This document shows positions 30,014 to 39,575 of a DNA stretch of 64,000 nucleotides, in pieces; positions within the stretch are counted from its first letter, which is position 1; the number at the start of each line of letters is the position of its first letter. Location: positions 280,433-344,432 of the forward strand of contig NZ_SMCR01000002.1 in the NCBI RefSeq assembly GCF_004343195.1, written 5' to 3'. This DNA comes from Biostraticola tofi. Its GTDB lineage: Bacteria; Pseudomonadota; Gammaproteobacteria; Enterobacterales; Enterobacteriaceae. The notes beneath the pieces are model-generated. The model saw only the letters and a program-made list of their open reading frames with translations, did not search any database and had not been told where the DNA came from. Position numbers and translations under genes: made by a program.

Positions 30014-30139
30014 TGGCATTGGGGTTGCGCATTGGGGAGCAAGAGAGCCCACGGTGAGAATCATGGGCGCAAATCTGGGTGCATTGTGCCGGTATTGGCG
30101 GGGCGGCGATGTAAAACGCCCCGTTAGACAGGGCGTTTT
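30014..30139 (+). ncRNA. Possible sigma-54-dependent small RNA
   Basis: TGGCATTGGGGTTGCG at 30014-30029 has sigma-54 GG-N10-GC spacing on the plus strand. A transcript from about 30040 would end at the strong hairpin at 30113-30139, giving about 100 bases with no convincing coding frame. The terminator is mainly explained by the convergent MFS gene, so this remains speculative. Confidence 0.2.
30113..30139 (-). terminator. Intrinsic terminator after the MFS gene
   Basis: Nine-base perfect stem AAAACGCCC / GGGCGTTTT with a nine-base loop. Read on the minus strand it ends in a T-run 35 bp downstream of the MFS stop. It is symmetrical enough to work both ways. Confidence 0.85.
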
Positions 30140-30173
30140 CCTTTCAGATCACTACTTTTACCATCACATGTTG

Positions 30174-31490
30174 TTAATCGATTTCCAATCTCTTTAGCGG
30201 CCCAACGATAAAGATATAGGCAAAGGTGCCGATCACGCCCATCAGTCCCACATATAAAATGGCGTAATCAAATGAACCGGTGCGCGTCAGGATAAAACCT
30301 ATCAATAGCGGCGTGACGATACTGGCGATGTTGCCAAAAAAATTAAACAGGCCGCCAGCGATGCCCAGCACTTCTTTGGGCGAAGTGTCGCTGAGAATGC
30401 ACCAACCGAGATTACCAAACCCTTTGGCAAAAAACGCAATGCTCATTACCAGCACGACGATAAAATCCGAGCTGACATAGTTGGCACAGATGATCACGCT
30501 GGAAAGGATCATGCCGGCCATCACCGGTGTTTTTCGTGCAAAGGTCAGACTGTAGCCTTTTCTGAGCAGGTAATCGGAAAACAGCCCGCCCAGGATACCG
30601 CCGATAAAACCCGCTATCGCCGGGATAGACGCCACCAGCCCGACTTTAAGGATGGTCATGCCGCGGGCCTGGTAAAGATAGGTCGGAAACCAGGTCAGGA
30701 AAAACCAGGTAATTGAGGTCAGGCAGAACTGGCCGATATATACCCCTACCATCATCCGGTTGGATACCAAGGCTTTGATGTGCCTGATATTGAAAGATGA
30801 TGCTTTGCGCGCCGCCGCCAGATCGGGAATGCCGCCGCCACTGCGAATATAGTCGATTTCCGCCTGATTTACTCCAGGGTGCTGCTGTGGGTCGCGTACA
30901 TACCACAGCCAGGCAATACCGATAGCGATACCGGCGGCACCAATATAATAAAAAATATAGTGCCAGCTCAGCGCCTGCAAAATATAGGTCATCAATGGGG
31001 TAAAAAGCGCGAGCGAAATATACTGCGCCGCGGCATAGATTGACGTAGCGAACGCCCGTTCTTTATTTGGGAACCATTGCACCGAGAGACGACTATTGGC
31101 GGGAAAAGCCGGCGCTTCAACCGCGCCCATTAAAAAGCGCAGCACAAACAGGATGATGAAGGGTGAAGCGAAGAGATACACATAGCCTTGCATGACGGTA
31201 ATCGCCGACCAGGCGATAAGGGCCACGCCATAGACCAGACGAGCGCCGAGTTTATCCAGGATCCAGCCGCCGGGCAATTGCATCAGGACATAGGCCCAGC
31301 CAAAGGCCGAAAAAGCCCATCCCATCATGCTGGCATCGAATCCCAGCTCCTTGCTCATAAACGGTGCCGCTACTGACAAGGTCGCGCGGTCGACATAATT
31401 AAACACCGTGGCGATAAAAATAAAGCCCAGTATGATAAAACGGGTATGAGTCTTAGCTGTTGGCTTCACTGGGTGATTGGCGGATGACAT
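30174..31490 (-). CDS. MFS transporter, anion:cation symporter (sugar acid) type
   Basis: A 438-residue major-facilitator protein with 12 predicted helices. The ACS-family signature is present: NYVDRATLSVAAPFMSKELG, WAYVLMQLPGGWILDKLGAR and FLMGAVEAPAFPANSRLSVQWFP (short blocks). Members such as GudP, GarP and DgoT import glucarate, galactarate or galactonate. The start at 31490 has GAGGGA upstream, better than 31505. It lies behind the TalrD-type dehydratase on the same strand, so talarate/galactarate import is inferred. Confidence 0.85.
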   Translation of the reverse strand: MSSANHPVKPTAKTHTRFIILGFIFIATVFNYVDRATLSVAAPFMSKELGFDASMMGWAFSAFGWAYVLMQLPGGWILDKLGARLVYGVALIAWSAITVMQGYVYLFASPFIILFVLRFLMGAVEAPAFPANSRLSVQWFPNKERAFATSIYAAAQYISLALFTPLMTYILQALSWHYIFYYIGAAGIAIGIAWLWYVRDPQQHPGVNQAEIDYIRSGGGIPDLAAARKASSFNIRHIKALVSNRMMVGVYIGQFCLTSITWFFLTWFPTYLYQARGMTILKVGLVASIPAIAGFIGGILGGLFSDYLLRKGYSLTFARKTPVMAGMILSSVIICANYVSSDFIVVLVMSIAFFAKGFGNLGWCILSDTSPKEVLGIAGGLFNFFGNIASIVTPLLIGFILTRTGSFDYAILYVGLMGVIGTFAYIFIVGPLKRLEID

Positions 31491-31614
31491 TATGCTTTCC
31501 CTCATTTTTTATAGAGTAGGGTGGTCACTGGAGAAAGAGTTGAGGTGAAAATGGCAAACGGGAGAACCCGTTCCACGGCTGGCGCGCTAACCGCACAATA
31601 ACGCGCCAGGGCTA

Positions 31615-32778
31615 TCAGCTAGTGTGGCTATTGATAACCACTTTTCCCTGAGTCCAGGCGCGGCTTTGCTCATGCAGACTAAAGCCGAGGCCCGGCCGAT
31701 CGGGTACCTGCATATGGCCATTGCTGATAGCGAACCGCTCATTAAACACTGGCTCCAGCCATTCGAAATGTTCAACCCAGGTCTCATGGGCATAGGCGGC
31801 GGCCAGGTGCAGATGTATTTCCATCACAAAGTGCGGCGCCATGGTCAGGCCGCGATTTTCCGCCAGGGCGGCGATTTTCAGGAATGGCGTGATGCCACCA
31901 ATGCGTGGAGCGTCATGCATCAGTACATCGACCGCACCGGTGGAGATAAAGTCGGCCACCTCATTGGCGCTGGTGAGCATTTCGCCGCTGCCGATCGGAG
32001 TAATCAGCTGTTGCGACAGGGCGCGATGCCCTTCGATATCGTAGGCATCCAGGGGTTCTTCTATCCACTGCAATTCATATTGTTCCAGAGCCTTGCCCAT
32101 TCGCAATGCGGTGGTGCGATCCCACTGCTGGTTAGCATCCACCATCAGCGGCACCTGTTCGCCCAGCGCCTGCCGTATCTGTGCGACCCGTTGCAAATCC
32201 AGCCGCCGGTCCGGGTGGCCGACTTTCATTTTGATGCCGCCGATGCCGCGTGCCAGTGATTGATGGGCTTTATCGACGATTTCCGCCGCTGAGGCCTGCA
32301 GATAGCCGCCCGAGGTGTTGTAGCAGCGGACTTCGTTACGATGAGCCCCCAACAATTTGGCCAAGGGTAATCCGGCGCGCCGGGCTTTTAAATCCCAAAG
32401 AGCGGTGTCCATGGCAGCGATGGCCTGAATGGCGACGCCGCTGCGGCCGACCGATGCCCCGGCCCAGACCAGCTTGCTCCAAATCCGGGCAATGTCATTG
32501 GGATCTTCGCCAATCAACAACGGCGCCACTTCCCGGGCATGGGCAAACTGCGCCGGCGCACCGGTGCGCAGCGTATAGGTGAACCCGAGCCCGCTGAACC
32601 CCTGCTCGGTCTCAATTTCGGCGAATAACAAGGCAACGTCTTTCAGGGCCTTTTGCCGGCCGGTCAATACTTTGGCATCGCTGACCGGGATGTGCAGCGG
32701 TACGTTAATAGAGGAAAGGGTAATTTGGCGGATACGATCGGCCGCTACGGACGTCGCTCCCGCTGATGCATGCGCCAT
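31615..32778 (-). CDS. L-talarate/galactarate dehydratase, enolase superfamily
   Basis: A 387-residue mandelate-racemase-group enzyme. Lys183 and Lys185 (GGIKMKVG), metal ligands Asp214 (MVDANQQW), Glu240 (WIEEPLD) and Glu266 (GSGEMLTS), and His316 (APHFVMEIHLHL) are all present. VSDAKVLTGRQK and WAGASVGRSG closely match Salmonella TalrD/GalrD as I know it. It dehydrates talarate or galactarate to a keto-deoxy acid. It is divergent from a LysR gene and followed by an MFS sugar-acid permease. Confidence 0.9.
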   Translation of the reverse strand: MAHASAGATSVAADRIRQITLSSINVPLHIPVSDAKVLTGRQKALKDVALLFAEIETEQGFSGLGFTYTLRTGAPAQFAHAREVAPLLIGEDPNDIARIWSKLVWAGASVGRSGVAIQAIAAMDTALWDLKARRAGLPLAKLLGAHRNEVRCYNTSGGYLQASAAEIVDKAHQSLARGIGGIKMKVGHPDRRLDLQRVAQIRQALGEQVPLMVDANQQWDRTTALRMGKALEQYELQWIEEPLDAYDIEGHRALSQQLITPIGSGEMLTSANEVADFISTGAVDVLMHDAPRIGGITPFLKIAALAENRGLTMAPHFVMEIHLHLAAAYAHETWVEHFEWLEPVFNERFAISNGHMQVPDRPGLGFSLHEQSRAWTQGKVVINSHTS

Positions 32779-32949
32779 GGAATGACCTTATTGGTTAACG
32801 GTAAACACATACCGGCGATAGATTGTCACGCAGCCGGCAAAAATGCCGCCCGGCCCACAGTTCATCGCCGGCGGTTGCTGTTATCTTGTGCCGGTCGACT
32901 AATACTGTCTATTTCAAACCTGGCATCGATTAATACGGGGATTGAATCA

Positions 32950-33906
32950 ATGTTTGAACTCGGGCAACTGCGCTGTTTCACCACCGTCGCGACAGAGCTG
33001 AGCTTTCGGCGTGCCGCCGAGCGGCTTAATATGACGCAACCGCCGCTGAGCCGTCAGGTGCAGATGCTGGAACACCAATTGGGGGTGAAGTTGCTCGAGC
33101 GTACTACCCGTTCGGTAAGCTTGACCCCGGCCGGCAGGGCGTTTTTCATCGAGGCCAACCAGCTGCTGGAACGTGCCCAGAATGCCGCCATGACCGCCAG
33201 GCGAATCGCCAGTGGCGATATCGGCAGCATCACCATCAGCTTTGTTTCCTGTGCGGTGTACGAGTTTTTACCTGAGGTTATCAATCGGGTGAAAGCAGAT
33301 CATGCGCAAATTGATATCCATTTGCATGAAATGACTACTCATGGCCAGCTGGAGAGCGTGCGTCTTCGTCAGGTGGACATCGGCATCGTGCGCTCGACCC
33401 ACAGCCAGCATGGCTATCGCTGCGAAAGCCTGGTCAAGGAACCGTTTGTATTGGCGATCCCCCGGCACCACCCGTTGGCCGGCGCAGCACGATTGACCCC
33501 TGACTCGTTGGATAAGCAGCCGTTTATTACCTATGCACTGTCATCCTGGCAACCTTTCCATGAGTTGATAACCGGAATGTTCCGCGCCTGCGGCATCCAT
33601 CCGGACTATAGCTATCAGCTAGGGTCTACCGTCACCATCTTGTCGCTGGTGAACGGCGGTATCGGCTTGGCGCTGGTCCCTGCCTGCGCGGCGCGCATCC
33701 GCTTTGAAAACGTGGTGTTTCGTGAAATCGATCTGGACGGGGGGCTCTACAGCGAGCTGTCGTTGGTATGGCGTGATGATAATGATAATCCGGTGTTGCC
33801 GCTGTTGCTGGATACGCTGCGCCAGTCGGTCCAAAACCGGCGAACGGTCGCGGCGCCAGTGCCGGGGAGCCGCCCGCAACGGCATAACAGCCAGCACGTC
33901 ACCTAA
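32950..33906 (+). CDS. LysR-type regulator of the sugar-acid genes
   Basis: A 318-residue LysR protein. The start at 32950 (MFELGQLRCFTTVATELSF) gives the family's normal N-terminus; the longer reading from 32770 overlaps the divergent dehydratase gene. The helix-turn-helix contains RRAAERLNMTQPPLSRQVQMLE. The sequence is BenM/CatM-like. It is divergent from talrD across 171 bp, the classical layout for a LysR regulator and its target. Confidence 0.88.
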   Translation: MFELGQLRCFTTVATELSFRRAAERLNMTQPPLSRQVQMLEHQLGVKLLERTTRSVSLTPAGRAFFIEANQLLERAQNAAMTARRIASGDIGSITISFVSCAVYEFLPEVINRVKADHAQIDIHLHEMTTHGQLESVRLRQVDIGIVRSTHSQHGYRCESLVKEPFVLAIPRHHPLAGAARLTPDSLDKQPFITYALSSWQPFHELITGMFRACGIHPDYSYQLGSTVTILSLVNGGIGLALVPACAARIRFENVVFREIDLDGGLYSELSLVWRDDNDNPVLPLLLDTLRQSVQNRRTVAAPVPGSRPQRHNSQHVT

Positions 33907-33935
33907 GATCCCGCCCGCTATTGGCGGGCAGGATC
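33907..33935. terminator. Hairpin between convergent lysR and fhuE
   Basis: Arms GATCCCGCCCGC and GGCGGGCAGGATC pair around a TATT loop, directly after the lysR stop. No T-run follows at once; a short ATTTTT is at about 33946-33951. It may terminate the lysR transcript. Confidence 0.45.
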
Positions 33936-33951
33936 CTCCCGCGTTCAATTT

Positions 33952-36117
33952 TTAATAGAGGTACTGTCCGGTCAGGACAACGCTTCTTCCTGCCCCCCAG
34001 GCTCCCTGACTGTAAAAGCCGATCTGATTGTAATATTTATAATCAAACAGATTATTCACATTCAACTGGGCGGAAAGATTTTTGGTGAATTGATAACGCG
34101 CCATAAGGTTAGTGGTGGCGTAACTGCCCTGGCTGACCCGTTCATTGCCGTTTGGCCCGGTCGCAAGGGTGTAAACCTCACTCTGCCAGTTAACGCCGCC
34201 TCCCAGCGTCAGACTGTTCCATCTACCGGGTAATTGCCAGGTGGTGAATCCTTTTATCAGTGTCCTGGGCTGGTTGGTCGAGATCGGTTTTCCCTGATTG
34301 TCCTCGCCAGTCCAGTGGGTCCAACTGGCTGCAATATTCCAACCGGGCGCAATTTGGCCTGAGGTTTCCAACTCGAAGCCACGGGACCGGGTGCCCTGCG
34401 CGGCGTAATAGGCCTGGTTTGTGGTACCGGGAACCCGATGATTGGTGTCAATCTGGGCCAGGTTATCCTGTTCTATCTGGTATACGGCAGCGCTGGCATT
34501 CAACCGGCCGCCAAAAAATTCTCCTTTGATACCGGATTCCCAGGCTTGGCCATCCAGCGGCTCGAGCCAGTCACCGTTTTTATCCTGGCTGCTTTGGGGA
34601 TTGAAGATACTGGTGTAGCTGATATAAGCGGTATAGTTTTCGGCAAAATCATATAAAAGCCCGGTATAAGGGGTGAATGCGCTTTTATTGATATTGTCAC
34701 TCCCGCCATCTGATTTGATATCTCGCGTCTTCCATTCGCTGTAACGTCCTCCGATGATAAGCGTAAGCGGTTCCGCAAGGCTTAGTCGCACAGCGCTGTA
34801 CACTCCATCTTGCCGCTCGGTCTGACGAGAGGAGGGCGATGCATCTGTCCAGTCCGGCTCAGGATAAGCACCGTTCCATTTAAGAAAATTACCTACCGGT
34901 ATGGTGGAGGCAGAACCCCGGTAATCAATGGCCGATTTCTGTTTTTTGGTGCTGGCCCCCACCACGGCTTCATGTTCCCGACCCAATAATGAAAAAGGCC
35001 CTGAAGCTTTTGCATCCAGACTGTTCTGCTTCCTGTCGCCAAAATACCATGACGGCGATGCAGACATTCCCTGGCCGGAAACACGATCAGGCCAGCCACT
35101 CATAAACAGCAATTTGGCATCAATTTCGTGACGGGAGTGGGCGCCGGAAATCTGCAGGTTCCAGTCATTGTTGAAGTGGTGCTTCAAGGTGGCAAAGGCG
35201 CCCTGGGTGGTACTGGCCCACGATGTCCAGTCAGCGCCGATATTCAGCGAGCGTCGCCAGTCAGTACGTCCGCCGTCGGCATACCACAGTGGGAAGCCTC
35301 CCCAGCTGCTGCCTTCAGGATCATTATCCTGATAGTTAGCCCCCAGACTCAATGAGGTATCATCGGTGAGATCAGCATCTATAACGCCATAAAAGATCTT
35401 TTTCTTTTTTCCGTAGCCGTCTAGAAAGGATTTTGAATCTTCCCAGGCAGTGACGATCCGCCCACGGACATCCCCGCTGTCGCTGAGCGGGGCAGATAAA
35501 TCGGCAGTGGTCCTGTAAGCATCCCAACTGCCGGCACTGGCGGTAATATCGGCCATAAATTCGCGGCTATTGGCATGTTTGCGAATCAGATTTATCGAAG
35601 CCGAAGGGTTACCTGCCCCTGTTAACAGCCCGGTAGCCCCTCTGACAACGTCAATCCGGTCATAGATAATCGGGTCTATTGCCGACTCACCCGCGTCATA
35701 GCCGGTATTAAAACTGGTTGGCACGCCATCATACTGATAATTGGTAATACTAAAGCCGCGGGAACTGAAAGAATAGCGCTCCACATCATAGTTGTAAGCT
35801 GAAATACCGGGAGTACTGGCCATCACATCAACCAAAGACCGCATATTTTCGTCTTTAATCCGTTGACTGGTCATTACCGAAACCGACTGGGGAGTTTCTC
35901 GTATGCTGAGGGGCAGACCGGTGGAGGAGGTCGTCGAACCGGTAGTATATGAACCCGTATATTCAGTGCTGCCATCGGCCGGAAAGGGAGAGGCAATCAC
36001 TTCCAGGGTTTCCTCTGACTTTTCTTCGGCCGCCTTGCCTGGTTCATCGGCATAGACCATCACCGGATTCAGGCATAATATCATTCCACCCGCCAGAGGA
36101 TAAATCAGTCCTTTCAT
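33952..36117 (-). CDS. fhuE: TonB-dependent ferric siderophore receptor, FhuE-like
   Basis: A 721-residue receptor with a signal peptide (1-23), TonB-box region near EETLEVIAS, a plug with SIRETPQSVSVMTSQRIKDE and VVRGATGLLTGAGNPSASINLIRKHA (short blocks), and a barrel ending in GQYLY. The order of motifs agrees with E. coli FhuE (ferric coprogen, rhodotorulic acid). It takes up hydroxamate siderophores across the outer membrane. Its start overlaps the yncE stop (TAATG), so it is second in a Fur-controlled operon. Confidence 0.88.
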   Translation of the reverse strand: MKGLIYPLAGGMILCLNPVMVYADEPGKAAEEKSEETLEVIASPFPADGSTEYTGSYTTGSTTSSTGLPLSIRETPQSVSVMTSQRIKDENMRSLVDVMASTPGISAYNYDVERYSFSSRGFSITNYQYDGVPTSFNTGYDAGESAIDPIIYDRIDVVRGATGLLTGAGNPSASINLIRKHANSREFMADITASAGSWDAYRTTADLSAPLSDSGDVRGRIVTAWEDSKSFLDGYGKKKKIFYGVIDADLTDDTSLSLGANYQDNDPEGSSWGGFPLWYADGGRTDWRRSLNIGADWTSWASTTQGAFATLKHHFNNDWNLQISGAHSRHEIDAKLLFMSGWPDRVSGQGMSASPSWYFGDRKQNSLDAKASGPFSLLGREHEAVVGASTKKQKSAIDYRGSASTIPVGNFLKWNGAYPEPDWTDASPSSRQTERQDGVYSAVRLSLAEPLTLIIGGRYSEWKTRDIKSDGGSDNINKSAFTPYTGLLYDFAENYTAYISYTSIFNPQSSQDKNGDWLEPLDGQAWESGIKGEFFGGRLNASAAVYQIEQDNLAQIDTNHRVPGTTNQAYYAAQGTRSRGFELETSGQIAPGWNIAASWTHWTGEDNQGKPISTNQPRTLIKGFTTWQLPGRWNSLTLGGGVNWQSEVYTLATGPNGNERVSQGSYATTNLMARYQFTKNLSAQLNVNNLFDYKYYNQIGFYSQGAWGAGRSVVLTGQYLY

Positions 36118-37208
36118 TATTTGTCCTCTTTGCCAATAGCCGTTAAATCTATTTTTATTATGTCATCCTGCCGGGTACTCATTTCCTCTTTAGGCTGTTT
36201 GACGCTGGTATATAAGCTATTACCGTCAGCAGAGACAGCTAAGCTATTGGGCAACAATGCAGTGGTTATCGCTGCCTTAACCCGATACGTCTCGCTGTCT
36301 ACGATACTGATACGCTTCGCATTACGATGAGAGATATAGATTTCATTTCGCAGCGGGTTAAACAATACGGCGAGCGAGTTAATAACATCAATTCGTTGCA
36401 CTATTTTACCGCTTGTCACATCAACAACCAGCACGCCCGCGACATCAGGATCGGTAATAAATGCGCGTCCTTTTTTTTCATCCAGACTGATATTCAGTAA
36501 AAAATGTTTTTTATCCGGCTCGACAGTCAGTCGTTTTTTTATTTTATAATTTTGGGCATCAAGCGTAATCATTTCCCCACTGCCGTTCACCAGATAAATG
36601 CTATTACGGGTAAGGTCTAATGCTATACCGGTGACCGAATTTCCCAGCCCCTCAACGGTGTTGATTTTTTCCCCAGCGGCGGTATCTATGACCCATAGAA
36701 CCCCTTTTTCGGCGGAGCTTGAGACATACAACCTGTGGTTTTTCCGGTCGAACACCATTTCACGCGTCGGTTTGAAACGGTCTCCCTGCCTGCTCTCGCT
36801 GAGCTGAATTATCGACAGCTCCTTGCCGGTCTCAGTATCGATGACCGTTACCGAGCCATCCAACGTATTACCGATATAAAGCCGCTGGTTTTCTTCATCC
36901 AGCGCAGTGGCAAACGCCAGGCGGCTAATCTTGATTTCCGCTTCCGTGTTCAGGGTCGCCGCGTTAAGTTGGTAGACCACGCCGCGAGACTTTTCGCGGT
37001 CAAATGACGGCGAAGAAGCAGCAAAAAGGCGCTGCTTATCACCATCAAATGACAATTCATACAGACCATGACCGACGGTTTTTGTCAGGAAGGTGGACGC
37101 TGGGATTTCTGCGGCATAGGAGTAGCAAGGCAACAGTAAAATGAGAGAGGCAATGGCCTGACGGCTAATGATTCTTTTGGAAACAGGCTGATACAGGGGA
37201 AGTTCCAT
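36117..37208 (-). CDS. yncE: YncE-like secreted seven-bladed beta-propeller
   Basis: A 363-residue periplasmic YVTN/YncE-type protein. After a signal peptide (core ASLILLLPCYSYAA), repeated blades hold sequences such as LYIGNTLDGSVTVIDTETGKEL, SLAVLFNPLRNEIYISHRNA and PNSLAVSADGNSLYTSVKQP (short blocks), all E. coli YncE hallmarks. YncE is iron-repressed; its job is not settled. The start was placed at 37208 because ATGs at 37250 and 37238 lie at or upstream of the -10 box of the promoter. Confidence 0.88.
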   Translation of the reverse strand: MELPLYQPVSKRIISRQAIASLILLLPCYSYAAEIPASTFLTKTVGHGLYELSFDGDKQRLFAASSPSFDREKSRGVVYQLNAATLNTEAEIKISRLAFATALDEENQRLYIGNTLDGSVTVIDTETGKELSIIQLSESRQGDRFKPTREMVFDRKNHRLYVSSSAEKGVLWVIDTAAGEKINTVEGLGNSVTGIALDLTRNSIYLVNGSGEMITLDAQNYKIKKRLTVEPDKKHFLLNISLDEKKGRAFITDPDVAGVLVVDVTSGKIVQRIDVINSLAVLFNPLRNEIYISHRNAKRISIVDSETYRVKAAITTALLPNSLAVSADGNSLYTSVKQPKEEMSTRQDDIIKIDLTAIGKEDK

Positions 37209-37239
37209 TTTACACGCTCTTACAATTTGTAGGGACCTC

Positions 37240-37273
37240 ATTATAAGCATTGTTGATAACGATTATCAATATC
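37240..37273 (-). promoter_or_regulatory. Fur-controlled promoter of yncE-fhuE
   Basis: On the minus strand TTGATA (37264-37269) and TATAAT (37240-37245) are separated by 18 bases. The Fur box GATAACGATTATCAATATC at 37255-37273 matches 16 of 19 positions of the consensus and overlaps the -35 and spacer. Iron repression follows from this layout. Confidence 0.8.
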
Positions 37274-37481
37274 ATATGCGGTAGTGCGTCAGGCCTATGC
37301 TGGATCGCCTATAAGCCGGGTAGAAGCTCACCATCGAGCGGGATCGGCGTTTGCAGGGGTATGCGGTATGCCGGGACCTAAGCACAGGACCCATTGACCC
37401 AAACAATGGCCATGGCGGGAGTCGATCGGCATAGGGCAGCGGTGTTTTTGCTTCAGACGGCTTTAATGCCGTCAGCCTTGA

Positions 37482-37895
37482 TTACAGCGCACTTTTATCG
37501 GTTCCGGCATTTCGGGATTGCTGGAATAAGGGCGCATTGTTGATCACCCACTGCCAGAGCGGCAGCATATTAATCAGCATTTCCTTGCCCAGCTCGGTCA
37601 ATTGATAATCCACTCGGGGATGGGGCGTTTTCTGATGATGATCATGACGACTGACCAGACCATCGCGTTCTAGCTGGCGCAGCGTTCTGGTCAGCATCCG
37701 TTGAGTAACCCCGGGTAAGGCTTTTATCAGCTCAGCATGCCTGAGCGTTCCCTGTACTCCCAGGGTGTAAATTACGCCCAATGACCAGCGGTTGCCGGCA
37801 TGGGAAAGAATGTCCCGCTTCAGGGAATCATTTTCGTCACTTAGCGCATCGCAGATAGCGGCAAATGCCTTGATTTGATTATCACCCAATTTCAT
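37482..37895 (-). CDS. HxlR-family transcriptional regulator
   Basis: A 137-residue HxlR-type winged-helix protein with SHAGNRWSLGVIYTL (about 35-49), LIKALPGVTQRMLTRTLRQLERDGLV (two blocks) and the wing VDYQLTELG. The start at 37895 has GGGAGG upstream and is better than 37913. It is divergent from an NmrA-like reductase gene, 83 bp apart, and most likely regulates it in response to a reactive or oxidative signal. Confidence 0.88.
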   Translation of the reverse strand: MKLGDNQIKAFAAICDALSDENDSLKRDILSHAGNRWSLGVIYTLGVQGTLRHAELIKALPGVTQRMLTRTLRQLERDGLVSRHDHHQKTPHPRVDYQLTELGKEMLINMLPLWQWVINNAPLFQQSRNAGTDKSAL

Positions 37896-37978
37896 TACGC
37901 CTCCCGGTATCAACTCTGTACCTTATTGTCGCCCCGCGGCATTACATGCAGGATAGGGGGCAATCAAAGGAGAAAAGT

Positions 37979-38923
37979 ATGCACCATAACGTTCAGAACA
38001 CATTTAGCAAAATTCTCATTCTTGGCGCCGGTGAACTTGGCATGGCGATGATCAAGGGATTCCTGAAGCAACGAGAGACGCAGCCGGCCACCTCCCTCAC
38101 GGTGTTATTGCGTCCCTCAAGTGCAGACAGCAACCCATCCCCGGGTCAAACGCTGCGGTTGCAACAGTTGGCATGCTGGCAAGTCGAAACAATCACTGCA
38201 GATTTCAGTCTGCAGACCGCTGAAGAACTGGCGGCTGTTTTTGCTCCCTATGATGCCATCGTGAACTGCAGTGGTTTTGTCGGCGGCGCCGGCACCCAAC
38301 TGAAAATTTCTCAAGCTGTGCTGCTGGCCGGCGTGAAACGCTTCTTCCCCTGGCAGTTCGGCGTCGATTATGACGTTATCGGTATGGGCAGCGGCCAGCC
38401 AGTCTGGGATGAACAACTGGCTGTGCGGCAGCTGTTACGCAGCCAGCAACAGACATCCTGGGTAATTGTCTCTACCGGCATGTTTACCTCCTTTCTGTTC
38501 GAAGACAGTTTTGGGGTGGTCGATATAGCCGGGCATAAAGTGCGTGCGTTGGGGGAGGCGAGTTATGCGCTGACCCTGACCACGCCGGAAGATATTGGGC
38601 TGCTGACGGCAAAGATATTTTTTGATTACCCGCTGATTGAAAACCAGGTGATATTTATTGCCGGAGATACGCTGACGTATCAACAACTGACCGACCGGCT
38701 AAGTCAGCATTATGGTGTACGCTTTTCACTGGAAGTGATCGCTAAAGAACGCCTTAAAGCGCTGGCGGAAACTTCACCCGCTGACGGACAAGCCGCCTAC
38801 CGACTCGCATTTGCCAGACCAGACGGTTTGGCATGGCCATTATCAGACACGTATAATGGCCGCCATGGCATTCAGATGACCGATATAAGGCGGTGGCTGG
38901 CGGAAAATAAACGCCCATGTTGA
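37979..38923 (+). CDS. NmrA-like NAD(P)-binding reductase (isoflavone-reductase-like)
   Basis: A 314-residue protein with an N-terminal Rossmann motif ILGAGELGMAMIKGFL (about 14-29) and later FPWQFGVDYD and WVIVSTGMFTSFLFE, typical of NmrA/phenylcoumaran-reductase-like proteins. It may reduce aromatic alcohol or quinone-like compounds with NADPH or act as a redox sensor. The start at 37979 follows AGGAGA. It is divergent from hxlR. Confidence 0.82.
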   Translation: MHHNVQNTFSKILILGAGELGMAMIKGFLKQRETQPATSLTVLLRPSSADSNPSPGQTLRLQQLACWQVETITADFSLQTAEELAAVFAPYDAIVNCSGFVGGAGTQLKISQAVLLAGVKRFFPWQFGVDYDVIGMGSGQPVWDEQLAVRQLLRSQQQTSWVIVSTGMFTSFLFEDSFGVVDIAGHKVRALGEASYALTLTTPEDIGLLTAKIFFDYPLIENQVIFIAGDTLTYQQLTDRLSQHYGVRFSLEVIAKERLKALAETSPADGQAAYRLAFARPDGLAWPLSDTYNGRHGIQMTDIRRWLAENKRPC

Positions 38924-39191
38924 TAGGTAAAGGTAAGGTAACAGCTTGCAGTCACCGCACCATCAAGGTCTTTCATCGCTGGGGCAACGGGATCGGCTGT
39001 GACATGGGCCAGCATTAGCCACAATATACCGCTCTGGCAAAGCATCTAGTCCTGCTTGGCCCCGTCGCCGCAGCGATCGCCGCCGAGGGAATCGATACAC
39101 TCAGGGACCAATCTATTGTCATTTGAAACGCATGATCAAATTACCGCATATAATTATAAACCGCCAAGAAGTGGCTTATAAGGACAATGAC

Positions 39192-39575
39192 ATGAAAATA
39201 ATGATGGCTTTATCACTGATGCTTTTTCCACTTGCCCAGGCAGTGGCTGCAGACTGCGGTAATGCTCAAACGCAATCTGAAATCAACCAGTGTGCTTCGG
39301 CGGACTATAAAAAAGCAGATAAGGAGCTGAATAACGCTTATCAAAAAGCACTGAAACTGACTTTAGGCGAGCAAAAAAACCTACTGCAGTCCGCGCAAAA
39401 AAAATGGATCAGCTATCGCGATGCCGACTGTAAATTTCAAACTTATAAATCCAGCGACGGCACGGTAAGTCCGATGAATACGGCTATCTGCCGGCAAGCT
39501 AAAACGGAGCAGAGAACCAAGGAGCTTCAGACCATGCTGAACTGCCCAGAAGGTGACGTTAGCTGCCCGCTGTAG
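39192..39575 (+). CDS. Secreted LprI-like protein (DUF1311)
   Basis: A 127-residue protein with a signal peptide (MKIMMALSLMLFPLAQAVAA). The mature part has six cysteines and the DUF1311 pattern: DCGNAQTQSEINQCAS, ELNNAYQKAL and QKKWISYRDADC. Some members inhibit lysozyme; here that is only a possibility. The start at 39192 is preceded by AAGGA; a longer reading from 39123 lacks a signal peptide at its end. Single-gene unit. Confidence 0.8.
   Translation: MKIMMALSLMLFPLAQAVAADCGNAQTQSEINQCASADYKKADKELNNAYQKALKLTLGEQKNLLQSAQKKWISYRDADCKFQTYKSSDGTVSPMNTAICRQAKTEQRTKELQTMLNCPEGDVSCPL

Noticed and set aside
29919..30197. A 92-codon frame between iclR and the MFS gene
   Set aside because: It runs across the terminator hairpin and into the MFS gene end, has no ribosome site, and covers likely regulatory repeats.
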